Numbered from the stretch's first letter, positions 35,511-46,997 are shown. The stretch: DNA of 64,000 nt from Gnetum montanum (GCA_015680685.1 MNCI01004609.1:124142-188141); one strand, 5' to 3'. Translations and numbers: made by a program. The notes: generated by a model from the letters alone, not told the origin.

Positions 35511-37486
35511 CACAAGACTATGATAACGCAACAACTAGTAAGGAAATTCATTGGAGAACCAACGAATTATATAATGATGAAGATGAAGTTTGGAGTACCC
35601 AATCTGATGTAAGGGTCTCCTATGAGCATAAATGGAAACAACATCATCCCAACTCACAACTGCATAACATACCTAGTGACAATGAACCCCTACTGGCCAC
35701 TACAAGCCTAACGAAAATACAAGAGGTTGTTTGAATATCCTGTAGGCATCGTAAGGAAGGTTTTCTATCCAAGCTTAACTTAAACAACTTTCCTAAGTTT
35801 TCAGGAGGCTACGATTTAGATCCACAACATCATCTACAAGCCTTCCATGATGCTTGTGTATGGAATAATATTGATAATCAATGGCTAAAACTTAAGCTCT
35901 TTCCTATGACACTCGTTGGCCAAACAAAAGTATGGTATAGGTCATTAAAACCAAAATCAATTCGATGTTGGCCAACAATGGTAGAACTATTTAATGAAAG
36001 ATATCAAACCTATGCGAGAGTGTCAACCTTGAGGAGACAAATCCAAGAGTAGAAAAAAGTGCAACATGAACCCTTGGACATGGCCTTAGAAAGATATTAT
36101 GCACTATAAAATAACTACCTAGGCCATGGGTTCTTTGAGAGAAGGCTAATGTACCATATCATAGATGGGCTCCATAATGAAACAAGGGAGATCCTAGGGA
36201 TGTACGCTTAACTATATGAGCTACGAACCCATCAATTCCAAGAGCTTATCAAGCGGGTAGCAAAATAAGAAGGAGAAATGGCTAAATGGGAGAATGCTGA
36301 AAAATCCAAACAGGCCCAAAAATCAACAAGGGCCCATGATTATGAAGAGGAGAAATCAACTCACTGTAAGGAGGTGGAACCATCTTTGCTAGTCCTACAA
36401 TCATTGGATGAAGTTGAGGTAAAGATCAATAGGATGATGGAATGGATACATGAAAAATGTGGAGAATATGCCAACATTATTTGAGATAGAGTTATGAAAA
36501 CCTAAGAAACAGGACAAAACACCTTTAGATGATTAGAAAGAAGGGTTGAAGAGAGTAAGAACTTAACTGCCAATCATACATATCAATGTAACATTTGCCT
36601 ATACGATCACCCCAAGGGCCAATGTCCAATCTTGTCACATTTACACAAGCATTGGGAAAGAATGTTACATCTAGAGTTTATATAGAAATACTATGTTTGA
36701 TCACAGCGACAACAATCCCTGTCATGGGGAAGGCCACTCTCAAATTGGTCACACCCTTCATATCATCCAAACCTAAGTGCTTATCAGGTTCAACATCCTA
36801 TTTCCCCAGTTGGGTCAACATATTCTATCTCACCACATTGTTATTGTTCTCCTAAGTACTATCAGCTTGTGTCCTTTCCAATAAGATCACAACCTCATGT
36901 TCCTCACACTTCTCCTCACCATCAATATTCTCATCCTTCACCTCCTTCTACATTGCCACCAATTGTACCAAAAGGTTTTGCACCACAGCACCAACTTATG
37001 AATGCTACTTGTGCTTCTGCTGTCAATAGCAATGGGAATCCTCTACAACATCGAAGGTGTCCCTTCTTTAAACATGATTGTAGAAAGAGACACCGCAGTT
37101 CAGAAACCACTGCATCCACCAACTCAGCACAAGTCCAAAATTATGGTGCATCTTCCTCTTCGAACCCAACGCCTCGTGTTACCTTATCAGAGCCACCACT
37201 CAATACTCCAACAACCATTGGGTCCAATGAATATTGCCACATGGGGAAACATGTTGATCCTTGCATACCATCTTATAGTCACAAGTACCATAGTGGGTCA
37301 ACCCCTTATAAATTAACCACATCTTATAACTTGCCCCACTATGTCAACTCTAATCAAGTGTGTGAATCCTAATGGGGTAAGTATGATTGGGTCTCAATAT
37401 TTCCAACATGTAAGTATCCCAACCTTTCATTTATTAATCCTAGCTATGCTCAACCATTTAGTTATGGGGGGTATCCTCCATTCTAA
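35511..37486 (+). pseudogene. gag pseudogene of E2
   Basis: From 35813 to the stop at 37484 a single frame carries all recognisable parts, interrupted by stops: LDPQHHLQAFHDACVWNN, KVWYRSLKPKSI, NERYQTYARVSTLRRQIQE, HEPLDMALERYY, LMYHIIDGLHNETREILG, a helical EVEVKINRMMEWIHEK, the knuckle CNICLYDHPKGQC (36587), and a C-terminal Pro/His/Tyr/Asn-rich tail ending SYGGYPPF. Gag forms the particle and binds the element RNA. The N-terminal start position reads ATA, and there is an indel before 35813. The basic Ser/Arg-rich region present in unit C is deleted. Frames at 36595-36855, 36869-37372 and 37002-37316 are parts or shadows of it. Confidence 0.8.
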
Positions 37487-37739
37487 CAAGTAGGATTAAT
37501 AAATATTTTTCCTTTTCTTTAATTTTAGAATTTTTTGTTTTCCATTTTTTCACCTTTTAATTTATTGCTTTATCTTTTTATAAGTAATCTCATCTACAAA
37601 TAAAGCACTCATGTGACTCATTAATTGAGGTGTTGTTCTATGCTATCAAGTCTCAAGTAACTAATTATTTGGATAGTGAGCCTACAATATCCACCTAGCC
37701 ATTCCATTAATAAGAGGTTCTACCCTGGGTACAATGATA

Positions 37740-38030
37740 TTCCTACTCATTAAAACTTAAAGTAACCTTATGTTTATTATACCCAAAGTGAAGAAGGATG
37801 GACTAAGCAGGGAATGGCCAAGGTGTGACATCAAGGGGACTTGTGGATTCTCTTTGGTGACATCTATAGGAGTTATCATGCAGCTTGGTTGTACTAAGAT
37901 CCTTGTAGATCTAATGAAAACTGGAAGTAAGAGTAAGCAAAAGACACTCAACCAGAAAAAAATAATGCTATTCTAGGGGGTCCCACAAGAAAGACATACA
38001 GCCATGCTTGAAGGTAGGTGGCTTCTCTAG
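37740..38030 (+). pseudogene. Conserved short frame after gag, unknown function (E2)
   Basis: The translated stretch includes WPRCDIKGTCGFSLVTSI, ILVDLMKTGS and ERHTAMLEG. The same peptides appear on the minus strand in array units B and C (CDIKGVCEFSLATSI; ERHIAMLEGWQL), so the segment was probably coding in the family. I do not recognise a domain, and it is not protease or RT. It could be a second small protein or an extension of gag. Stops and a frame change are present in every copy. Confidence 0.5.
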
Positions 38031-38821
38031 ATTAAGCAATACTTCAAAAGAAAAAAGAAAAAAAATAATGAATGCCACAAAGAAAAATCAATCCTCCCTT
38101 GAATGAAACGCCAAGTGATCGTACACCTTGCTATCATGGTGCTCTTATGGTTGTCCATCATTGGATGAAGCAATGCGATGTCACTGATTAGAGGAATCGA
38201 CTTGGTCCTGATTTTGGAGTGATGGGTTAATGACACATTAATCATGCCTTACACTGAGGATTCATTCTACCCTGGGCCAGTTACCTCCTGTTCCACTCTC
38301 TGCAATCCCTTGTATAATTTGTCCCATCTTGCTATTTATGTAATTAGGACTCGTGATTTGTGTAGCATTGAATTCATACCTCATCACTGTGGTATCTATA
38401 TGTGTGTGTTTTGTTGCATCGATGTCGATTACATTTAACTCTTCTAGTGCCTACAGAAATTTTACAGTGTGGTTACGCAAGGGCATTATAGGTTAGAACC
38501 TACCTTGGGGAGGACCCACTTGTGTGACTTTTGTAATTTACACTTGTAACACATTACCCTCACATCATTTTATACCCTCTGAGTATTGTATTATACCATT
38601 CTTCTTTCCCTTATCATCCTACCCATTTAAACATTCCTATGTACAAACACGTGTCCTTTTTCCTCATACTCTTCATGATTTTCATTGCCAGATTTTACAC
38701 CACTATCCTTTTTATGCCTTCTTACTTGATCATTCTTACCTTGGGCCCCTTACATTGACTTAAAGTCCTCTGTTTATATTGTAGAATTTCCAAAATTTAT
38801 CAATTTTTCCAAGTACCCTAT

Positions 38822-38927
38822 TTTCGATATGCCATAATATCAGGTCCCCGATATCAAGTCGACTACGATATCGGGTCCTCGCTATTGGGTACATGATATC
38901 ATGTCCTCAAAAACTATATATATGGAC
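38822..38927 (+). promoter_or_regulatory. Internal promoter-like block of E2
   Basis: Four GATATC-containing units (AATATCAGGTCC, CGATATCAAGTC, CGATATCGGGTCC and TGATATCATGTCC) precede ACTATATATATGG (TATA-like, 38915-38923). The arrangement resembles the U3 of the element's own LTR, where GATATC words precede TATAAATA. Unit C keeps the matching block (about 55578-55630, minus strand), with the ATAAATATATG box. Confidence 0.55.
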
Positions 38928-39364
38928 CCTCCCCACGAACATCACCATCATTTACAATTGTTCACACGAGGGATTTTTTCAAATTTTCTTCTACTACTTG
39001 TGACCTGCACATTTCTTGTTCCAACAACCATAACTCGCTCGTTAGCACTTCGATTTTCATTTTGTTTGAACCTACCAAAACCCGACGTGTTTATCTTAGT
39101 CATGGGGGAGGGGTACACTTTGAATTGCGCATAAATTTTTCGAAATTCATCATCATCCAAAGGACATTATCAAGGGTAATTAATTATGAAAAATGATAAA
39201 CATGTGCCAAAAAAATTTTCATCTCCTCACTTATACCAGGAAATTGAATGTGAAGCCACCTAATCAAAGGGGGTCAAATATTAAAACTTTTTGGGGAAAT
39301 TTTCACAAAAAAATTCCTAACTTTAAATCACATGGAATAAGAAACAAATTCATTAAGGCAAGAA

Positions 39365-39425
39365 GTAAGGTATAACTTAACTTTGATAAGCAACCTTACT
39401 AATGACTAGCCCCGTGTGATTGTAG
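39365..39425 (+). other. Leader intron directly before the accessory ATG (E2)
   Basis: 61 bp: donor GTAAGGTATAA, branch-like TTACTAATGAC, acceptor GATTGTAG followed at once by ATGG. Unit C has the same donor and the same acceptor/ATG at 54981-54914 (68 bp). Conservation of both ends in diverged copies supports real splicing. Confidence 0.6.
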
Positions 39426-42200
39426 ATGGTCCCAAAGCATGGACAACAAGAAGGACCCTCTCAAGGTGTGTCTAAGCAACCCAGGAGGGATAGAGGATAG
39501 GCATCTGCCAAACAGCTTGCAAAATAGGAGGCATAATCATTTAGTATCCATCAAGAGATTCCTGCTACTGTACAATCATGACAGGCAAAAGGAGGAACTA
39601 CTATAGCGCCTGAACAGGGACGACACCTCACGTTGTCCCCAGAATGTGTTCATGCCATTCGTGAAAGGTCCACATTGACTATAGTGATCATGGAATTGAA
39701 CTTCGAACCTTTCACAAAATTCACTTTTGAGGTTGTTAAGGACCAACTCAAATGGTCACCACTATGGCCAATCCTCTCCGATAGTGGTGCCTGGTACTTA
39801 GGAGAAACATACCGACTTTGGCACAATAAGGAAGAAGGCACCATAGTTGACATTGGTGGTGTGTCTATATATTTTTCCACCAAGGCCATCTCAAAAGTGT
39901 TAAACCTTCCGAATTTAGGAATAAAAGTTGCTCACCTACCCACTCGCTCTGATGCAGATGCATGTAAGCCTTGGTTGAAGAAGATGTACGGGAGAGAAGA
40001 TAAGACATATGGAGAGTTGACGTTGGAGGAAAGTATATATTTCAAGATTGGTACTTATCACATCTTCCCCACAAGAGGATTAAATAGGATTTCAACATAT
40101 GCAGAAAGAGGAAGTGCAATATTCATGGGTAAGGTTAATGCTAACCTTCCTCATCTGTATCTCATGGAGATCTTGAGGTGGTTTGAAGAACGCAAGATAG
40201 GGAAGTTCACATTTCCCTTCCCTTGTCTCATCAAGAAGCTATGCAAGCATGCTGGAATTTTGGGGTACAGTAATGACATTGCTAGAAGAGCCCAAAATGC
40301 TTCATTCGTTGAACTGCTGAAGCCAGCAGCTCCAAGGAAAAGTGCTGGTGAGACACTGGATCTAGAGCAAGAGCAAGAACAGATGGTGGGGGTCATTGAA
40401 ACTCAAATTGCAGGGCCTAGCCAACTTTCAAGAACAAGGCCCAATCAAAAATAAGAAGTAGGGCCCATAACAAGCCAGTGAGATCAACCGCCGTCACCAC
40501 TGCAGGATTACTGACCGTTGATGAGCCACCTCAAGGCCATCGCTGAGATGATTAGTTGGGGAAGTTGTGATGATGCTAATCTCTTCCACGTCATTGAAGA
40601 CATCATATGACCCTCAATTTCTATCAATAACACATGGGGTGAGGTGTCCATCCAAACAAGAGAAGGGGAGACTCATTGGTCACAACAAATTTTAGGGAAC
40701 ACTGCGTCTTTGCAGGTGTAATTGGAAATAGGTGAAGGGGCCACAATGGTGGCCATGCAGCACCAGGATGCAACGAGACCCATAGAAGTGGTTGCAGACC
40801 ACATCAAAGAATCTTTTAATGTCCCTATTGTATCATCGGCAAATTTCACAGGAGCGCATGATGCTCAAACTCTGGCTGATCCGTTGATGACTCCTGTGGA
40901 GCATGAGGATGTGCTTGATCGGTTGCTAAAAATAGAACAAGTAATGAAATCCTTGTTTGACATCCCACAAGATGTCATGGTAGCACAATCAAACCTCATC
41001 TCCACCAAAGGAAAGTTGGTCATGGTAGAGATCAGGGCTAAGCACATAGAAGCGGAGTTGGTAAGACTCCAAGAAAGGCTCATAACCCTGTAAGCTGCAT
41101 AGCGGGACCCCTTTCAATTCATTCCTTCAGACCATTTGGATACCTTTAAGATAGAGCAACTTAATAAACTATTGGTGGACAATAAAAGAGTGGTGCAAGA
41201 GAAAGAGAAGGTTGACTGGGATGCCTCCAAGGCACAAGCACAAACCTACATGCATGCTAAGGCACTCAGAGCCTTATAGGAAGAGAATAAACAACTCCCT
41301 ATTGACAACCTTCAGTTGACCATTGTGGAAAAATAGAAGAATGTTCTCAAGGAAAACTTTCAGCAATTACAAGAATAGTTAGTCAAGGTCAACCAAGACA
41401 TGAACCATTTGGCCAAAGAGAATCAAACCCTCTCAATGGAGGAGGTATGTGCAATTCATTAGAAGATGACCATTAAAATAAGCGTGTGGAAAAACAAGGC
41501 CAAGTAGCATAAGCGTGTGGGAATGTACAAGCAAGTCATCAAGAAGGAGATCCATATGGTGAAGGCCCACATCAACACTTTCAGTGCTCAACACACTGAT
41601 TGGTGGACCATATTGGACACATATGCATTTGTCCACTAAGTGGAACTTAAAAGCTAGGACCTACAAATTCAAGACTTCACAGAGTACATGGAATTGGCAA
41701 ACCTGCAGTATGCCAATCTAGCCATGTTGATAGTAGGATGCCTGAGAATAGAGCTCAAGAAGCAGGTAGCTGCCACCTACACCTAATATGAAGCAAAATT
41801 TGCAGAGCACAAGAAAATGTTGTAGAAGCTAGAAGTTGCAAATTCTAAACTAGAGGTGGTTAAGACTAGCTACCAAGGCTAGAGAGATGTTGTAGTAGAC
41901 TTTGCTCGATGGCTTACGAATTTTCAAGAGTATAGGAATAAAGCCAAAGCCTATGAGGAAGAACAAAAATTGTTTACGGCCTGGTATGTCAAATCAAATA
42001 AGATGTTCCTGCAACTACCATGCCCATGGGAGGTGCCGACTCCATTAAACATTGGAGCATCAGCATGGATGGCACAAGATCCCAGAATGGAAGAGGAAAA
42101 GCTCCAGGCACTACTTCAAAGTCATCAAATTCCAAAACCTGGAACATAGGACAAGGGGAGGCAACCCATAGTGGAGCCACCAACACCTAGAACCACATGA
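39426..42200 (+). pseudogene. Accessory ORF of E2: plant-transposon-protein-like domain plus coiled coil
   Basis: One frame runs 925 codons from ATG to TGA with about 22 in-frame stops (12 TAG, 6 TAA, 4 TGA) and no frameshift. Codons 70-310 are intact and hold WPILSDSGAWYLGE, GTIVDIGGVSIYFSTKAI, SIYFKIGTYHIFPT, RGSAIFMGKVNANLP and FPFPCLIKKLCKHAGI. These resemble the 'putative plant transposon protein' domain known from accessory ORFs of plant LTR elements (from memory, not searched). About codons 430-860 are Lys/Glu/Gln-rich and predicted to be a long coiled coil. A Pro-rich tail follows. There is no RT or integrase motif. Its own promoter-like block and leader intron precede it. Function unknown; it may assist the element or its particle. 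Confidence 0.7.
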
Positions 42201-42394
42201 GCCAAATAAAGTTTACAATTTTGCAATTTTGTAATTTTGTGTCATGTCCCAATTTTGTTCTATTGAGTTCTCCACTATGGCATGAATAAATTCCTAGTCA
42301 GTTAATAATCCCATACCTATCCACTATGTAATCGATGGAACTTGTTCTCATTTTTTTTGACTCAAGGATGAGTTTTTATTTAGTCGTGGGGGTA

Positions 42395-43259
42395 TGATGA
42401 ATCGTGATTCATTGGGCTCTGATATCAGACCCCCAATATTGGATCTACGATGTTAGGTACATGATATCGCAACCTAAGTAACAATATCAGGTACACGATA
42501 TTGTGACTCCTATGTGGGCCTATAAATACACATGTAGGCGCATGGAGAAAAGGAGTGAGTGAGTTAAGATAGGAAAGTTATAGTAGTCTTTTAGTTTTCA
42601 TTTTTAGTTCTTCTCAACCCTTTCCCCCAATGCATGCCTACAGTGTGATGATTATAATTATATGGCATCCTTTATTCAAGTGTAACGTACTTGGACACGC
42701 ACATGACTAAAAATAAAGATTGAGATTACTTCATCATTGTAGCATTCAATTAGTTTAATTATTTAATTGTTATTGTTATTTATCGTTATTAAACATGGAA
42801 TGAGTATGACTTAATCATGAGCATCTATGTGTGACTACTTGGTATCCCAGTAGCGTACTTGGGCCATGCGCTTGGTAATTCTAGTGGTAGTCATCCACGA
42901 GGTTTGAGATGTGTATGGATGATTAAGGAATAGATGCTCATCGCACTTAGGTGAGCTTATATTCCCTCTCCCTATCTTCTATTAGTTTAACTCTATCTCC
43001 CCTTTCCTCCTAGCTTAATTAAAGATTACTTTCCATTATCTCTAGGAGCAACATTAGTTTAGGAACACATCATACTCCTCACTCTAGAGTAAACCATACG
43101 TGACAAAGCAAATACTAGTCCAAATGGGAAGACAGCGAACTATAATCAATGAGTAACTATCTAGATACCACAACTAGCCTGTCTGTGGAGTTCAACCAGA
43201 TCATGCGTGAAACACTCATATTTGTATGGTTGAGTGTAGGGGTACCTCGCCACTCATCA
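42395..43259 (+). repeat. 3' LTR of E2
   Basis: 865 bp, TGATGA...TCATCA, preceded by the purine tract GTCGTGGGGGTA (42383-42394). Collinear with the 5' LTR, with scattered transitions (about 24 differences in a 240 bp sample). Confidence 0.85.
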
Positions 43260-43264
43260 TTTGT

Positions 43265-44900
43265 GAATTAGTAAGATCTTTCTTTACATAACCTCCTCTA
43301 ATGGTATTTCTTCCCCTAGATCACATAGACATATCTCCTTTTTATGGATGAAGGGATCTTGTTTAAATACTCTCTCTTATTTTCAACTCCTTATTCTTTT
43401 TCTACATATTTAATAAATCTTTAGATCTGATGGAATTTCATTTTCGATAGTTTCCCTTTAACATACATCCCATGAGTCTTCCTAGTTTTAATTTTGAGTC
43501 CATATTTGATCAGGGGAAGCTACTCTTTTTTAAAGAAACCACAATATGTACACCAATGTAATAATGAATAGTGCCTACCCATAGCTATATCAAGGGATTC
43601 ATGATTATCTTGCTTCCACCCTTGAATCTTTTTCTCAAGTTAAAGACCTTAGAGTACATATAATATTTGTTATTAAATAACTCTAACATCGTACTCCATT
43701 TGTATATACATTCCAATTCCAAAAACTGATACCATCATTCAACTTCTTTTATAAATTTCCTAGGGAGCAATTTGAGCTTCTATTGATCATTTTTAATGTT
43801 CTACAAGTCACATCCATTATAGAAGGCTTACAAATGATATTGCAAATCAACATTATAACCTCCTTCAAATTTAGGGATGTTGTTCATATCAAGCCATTTG
43901 ATCCAGCTATCCCTTTAATGCCTAATGAAAATATGAACTACCTCTTGGATATTGATCATGCTTCTTGTAGTGAGTAATGATTCATCATAGTCATCACATT
44001 CATTATGATGTGGCCTAATACACCTTCTCTCTTGATGATGTTCTTTTTTATCTCATTGTTGTCTAGGTTCCCTCCTTCCATCTCTATGATGGAATCTTCT
44101 ATCATTTTCACCTTGGTCACAATTATTTTACCCTCAATTTTGGTCACATTTCCCCTCATCAAAGTTGGACAATAAAGTGGATGGCTAAGGTGGCCAGCTA
44201 GGAGGTTTATGTGAGCTTGTTCTTCTTCTTTGGACCTTGGGTTATTCTCTTTTTTGAGAACTAGAAGACCTTGCCTTTGAGGCTCCCTTGGTTTTGGTCC
44301 CAGATCTTCCCTTACCTTGGTTGTTTACCAAGGTTAAACGTAGCCATGGATGAGTTGTGTTATCCTCACCGAAAGAAGGAGGACCTTAGTGTTGAGATGA
44401 TCCTAGTGGATGTTTAGTATCCTCCAACACTTTTTTCCCCTTGGAGGCTTCATGGCAAGTTTCCATGAATTTATCTCTTTAAAGGTAAGCCTCCATAGGT
44501 TAATAGTTCCTAAAGAGGTGATCCATTACTAGTACTTTGGGGCTACTAGTTTAAGCCCTAGTTTCTTTAGAGATGCCATGAACATGGAAGGAATAGCATG
44601 ATTAGGTGATAACATAATGTTGTCCTCTAGGTCTCTCCACTACAATTGTTCATTTTAGTGAAGTATGGAAGTGAAGTCTGAATAATAAAGATCTAGATGT
44701 ATGTAGACAACTTTGAGCTAGTGAGACACTTCATTTGCATTTATCCTTATTCTATCATGTTTTCTTCTAGAATCATCTGCAAGTGGGGAATTAGCCCTAC
44801 AAGAAAAAGACATCTTTTAGTTAGTTTGTACATTGTGCCTTAAATAAAATATTATTATATTTTCTAATGATGGTTCATTATGTTCCTACAATGACCTCAT
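43265..44900 (-). pseudogene. gag pseudogene of E3, N-terminal part
   Basis: The minus strand reads MNNIPKFEGGYNVD with a YHL-AFYNGCD continuation, KLKLLPR, WWYQFLE and MLELFNNKYYMYSKVFNLRKRF, collinear with unit C and E2 gag. The basic region upstream (43956-44162) is another frame of the same segment. The reading continues across E2 at 34497, which demonstrates the nesting. Confidence 0.7.
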
Positions 44901-44959
44901 ATGATTTAATTATCTAAAACATTTAGAGCACAATAATGATTCCTTGACAATGACACTAA

Positions 44960-46034
44960 TGATGAGTAGCAAGTATCCCCTATGCCTGATCATATGAAGC
45001 ATAAGTGTATACACACAATTTCGCTGAATTCCATGGAACCTTTGAGCATCTGGTGCTTTAGATAATTAGGTGTGATGTTTGCTTGTCATTGTCTTCCCAA
45101 TTTTCACTTGTGTTAACTCAATGGATATGGTTAAGTGCAATCGAGGTATAAGATGTTTATGTTTATGTTATTATTTTTTATCATTAAAATCATTAAAAAG
45201 GACAAAGTGATTAAAATATTAAATTCTAACTAATCAATAAAATTAAAGTTAATCTAAGCTATCCTAAATGTAGAGCATTTGTTTCCACTTTTCATACATA
45301 CCTAGTACTTATACTAACATTGTTGGGTTACTGAGTGTTTACTATTTAGTGTACTAAGCATTCACTGGGATTACCAAGCATTATAATATTATGCTTAAAG
45401 TAGCCATACTTACATTACTTTGAAATAAAATATTAAATTTCTAAGTGCAAAAAAGTAAAGTGCTTGAAAAGAAACTAAATGTTAATTCAAGTGTTGTAAT
45501 GAAAAGAAGAAATCTCAATTTTATTGTCATGATATTAAAGTGTCTAGGTACATCTTACACTCAAATAAAACTTTGTACAATTAATTTAAACCATGCTATA
45601 AGCACTTAGAGGGAAATTTAGCTAAGTTATATAAAGAGAAATTGTAAGAGCTTCACTATGCTACTAATAAATTGGTGCTTAAATGTGGATAGTGTGTGCA
45701 TTTATATATGCTTCGAGAAACAAAGCATCGATGCATATGTACTAATGCATCTAAGGATGCATCAACCACCATGCATCGATGGCTATGTCAAGGAGAATGT
45801 GTTAACTCATTTGCATCAATGCATCTAAGGATGTGTTGATGGTCATACATCAATGGGGTTGCATTGACACATATACATCAATGCATCCAAGGATGTGTCA
45901 ATGGTCATGCATCAATGGGGTTGCATCAACATATATGCACTAATGCATCCAAGGATGCATCGACTATCATGCGTCGATGGGACTACGTCGATGAGGCTAC
46001 ATCAATGCAATTTATCAACATGTGACATTTTATC
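44960..46034 (-). repeat. 5' LTR of E3
   Basis: The 3' end (plus coordinate 44960, TGATGAGTAGC) adjoins a worn PBS (TTGACAATGACACTAA on the plus strand). It shares LTR blocks with the others (TTATTGTCATGATATTAAAG, GTACATCTTACACTCAAA). A TATATAAATGC-type box lies near 45700. The U3 beyond it holds tandem repeats. The outer end near 46034 is approximate. Confidence 0.6.
45742..46008 (-). repeat. U3 tandem repeats of the E3 LTR, about 62 bp x 4
   Basis: Four units begin TGCATCnAAGGATG and include CATGCATCnATGG with GGnTGCATC words. They lie just upstream of the TATA-like box on the minus strand. They resemble enhancer repeats. The same words occur in the E0 LTR. Confidence 0.65.
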
Positions 46035-46074
46035 AGTCACAAAAAGGGACACATTGATAAACTGTTAAGAACAA

Positions 46075-46738
46075 GCAAGATATTTATTGAGCATGAGCTA
46101 CAATTTAGCTAGTTGGCTCATACACTTTGCATCTTGAAATATTGAATTTAAAGTCTAATACCAACATGCTTTGCATCTTAAAATATTGGGTTAAAAGCCT
46201 AACACTAACACCCTAATGTTAACTTAAAAGACACATTTAAATTAATTGCTTTCTTCTTTGAGGAAAAACAAAAAAAAATATTTATCATATTGTGAAATTT
46301 ACTTAACTAAGATTGTGTAGTATATGATTGACACAAAAACTAGAGAAAATGTGTTCTTTCATGCTTTGATACGGTGCAAAGTTTAAGGTACACATCTAGA
46401 TCTACCTCCTCATTCTAGCAATGATTATCATACATTTGCTTCTATGTGGCATGTCAATCTTAAGCTATGACCATATTCATGCATATACCATATCTTTCAT
46501 GGTTTAATAGTGTTTTGAGGTGTCACACTAGCCTCCACGTGTTGTAAAATTACTTATATACTGTTTGAAAGCATTGTGGTAAATATAAGATCTTGTAGCC
46601 ACTTTATTCCACATAGATAAGAATAGGTAACATCCACCAAAATATAGGTCATCACTTTGAACATATTTGTGTCAAAGCAAAATTAAATGCAAATTAGAGC
46701 TTAGAAAGTGTGGTTAAACTTGAATGTGTAATGGTTGG
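46075..46738. other. Spacer between E3 and the tandem LTR array
   Basis: No gene. Contains a short direct repeat (TTTGCATCTTnAAATATTG at about 46125 and 46170). Ends in GTTGG (46734-46738), the left target-site copy of the array. Confidence 0.5.
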
Positions 46739-46997
46739 TGATGAGCGGCAAGGTACCCCTATGTCCAACCATATGAATCATAAGCATTCATGCACAATCT
46801 AGTCAAATTCCATGGATGGGACTAGTTGTGGCATCTAGATCATTATGCTCTAATCATAGTTCACTATCTTTCCACTTGGACTAGTGGTAGCTTTGTCATG
46901 TATGATTTAGTCCAAAGTGAGGTGTATGATGTTGTCTAGTTTCTATGCTACTCTTCATGAAGATAAAGAGATAAATTAATTAAACTAATGAATGATA
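46739..46997 (-). repeat. LTR-A, truncated 3' LTR of the array
   Basis: 259 bp matching the 3' part of LTR-B (AGCGGCAAGGTACCCCTATG to ACTAATGAATGATA). It is joined through about 17 bp of unrelated sequence to internal sequence AGGAACATCACTTGG, which in unit C lies at 56332. Confidence 0.8.

Larger units (their letters stand above)
34498..43259 (+). mobile_element. E2: complete non-autonomous LTR retrotransposon with accessory gene
   Basis: An 8.76 kb element. Order: 5' LTR 34498-35363, tRNA-Asp-like PBS at 35364, gag about 35511-37486, a conserved short frame about 37740-38030, an internal promoter-like block 38822-38927, a 61 bp leader intron 39365-39425, accessory ORF 39426-42200, polypurine tract CGTGGGGGTA, 3' LTR 42395-43259. 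No protease, RT, RNase H or integrase is visible. The flanks TTTTT and TTTGT could be a 5 bp target duplication with one change. It is inserted in the gag of E3. The two LTRs agree at about 90% by eye, mainly with transitions, so it is an old insertion. Confidence 0.85.

Noticed and set aside
36869-37372. 167-codon open frame as a separate gene
   Set aside because: It is in frame with the E2 gag core and knuckle and aligns with the gag C-terminus of unit C, so it is the gag tail.
45742-46008. CRISPR-like array
   Set aside because: The units are diverged tandem repeats without unique spacers, inside an LTR of a plant element.
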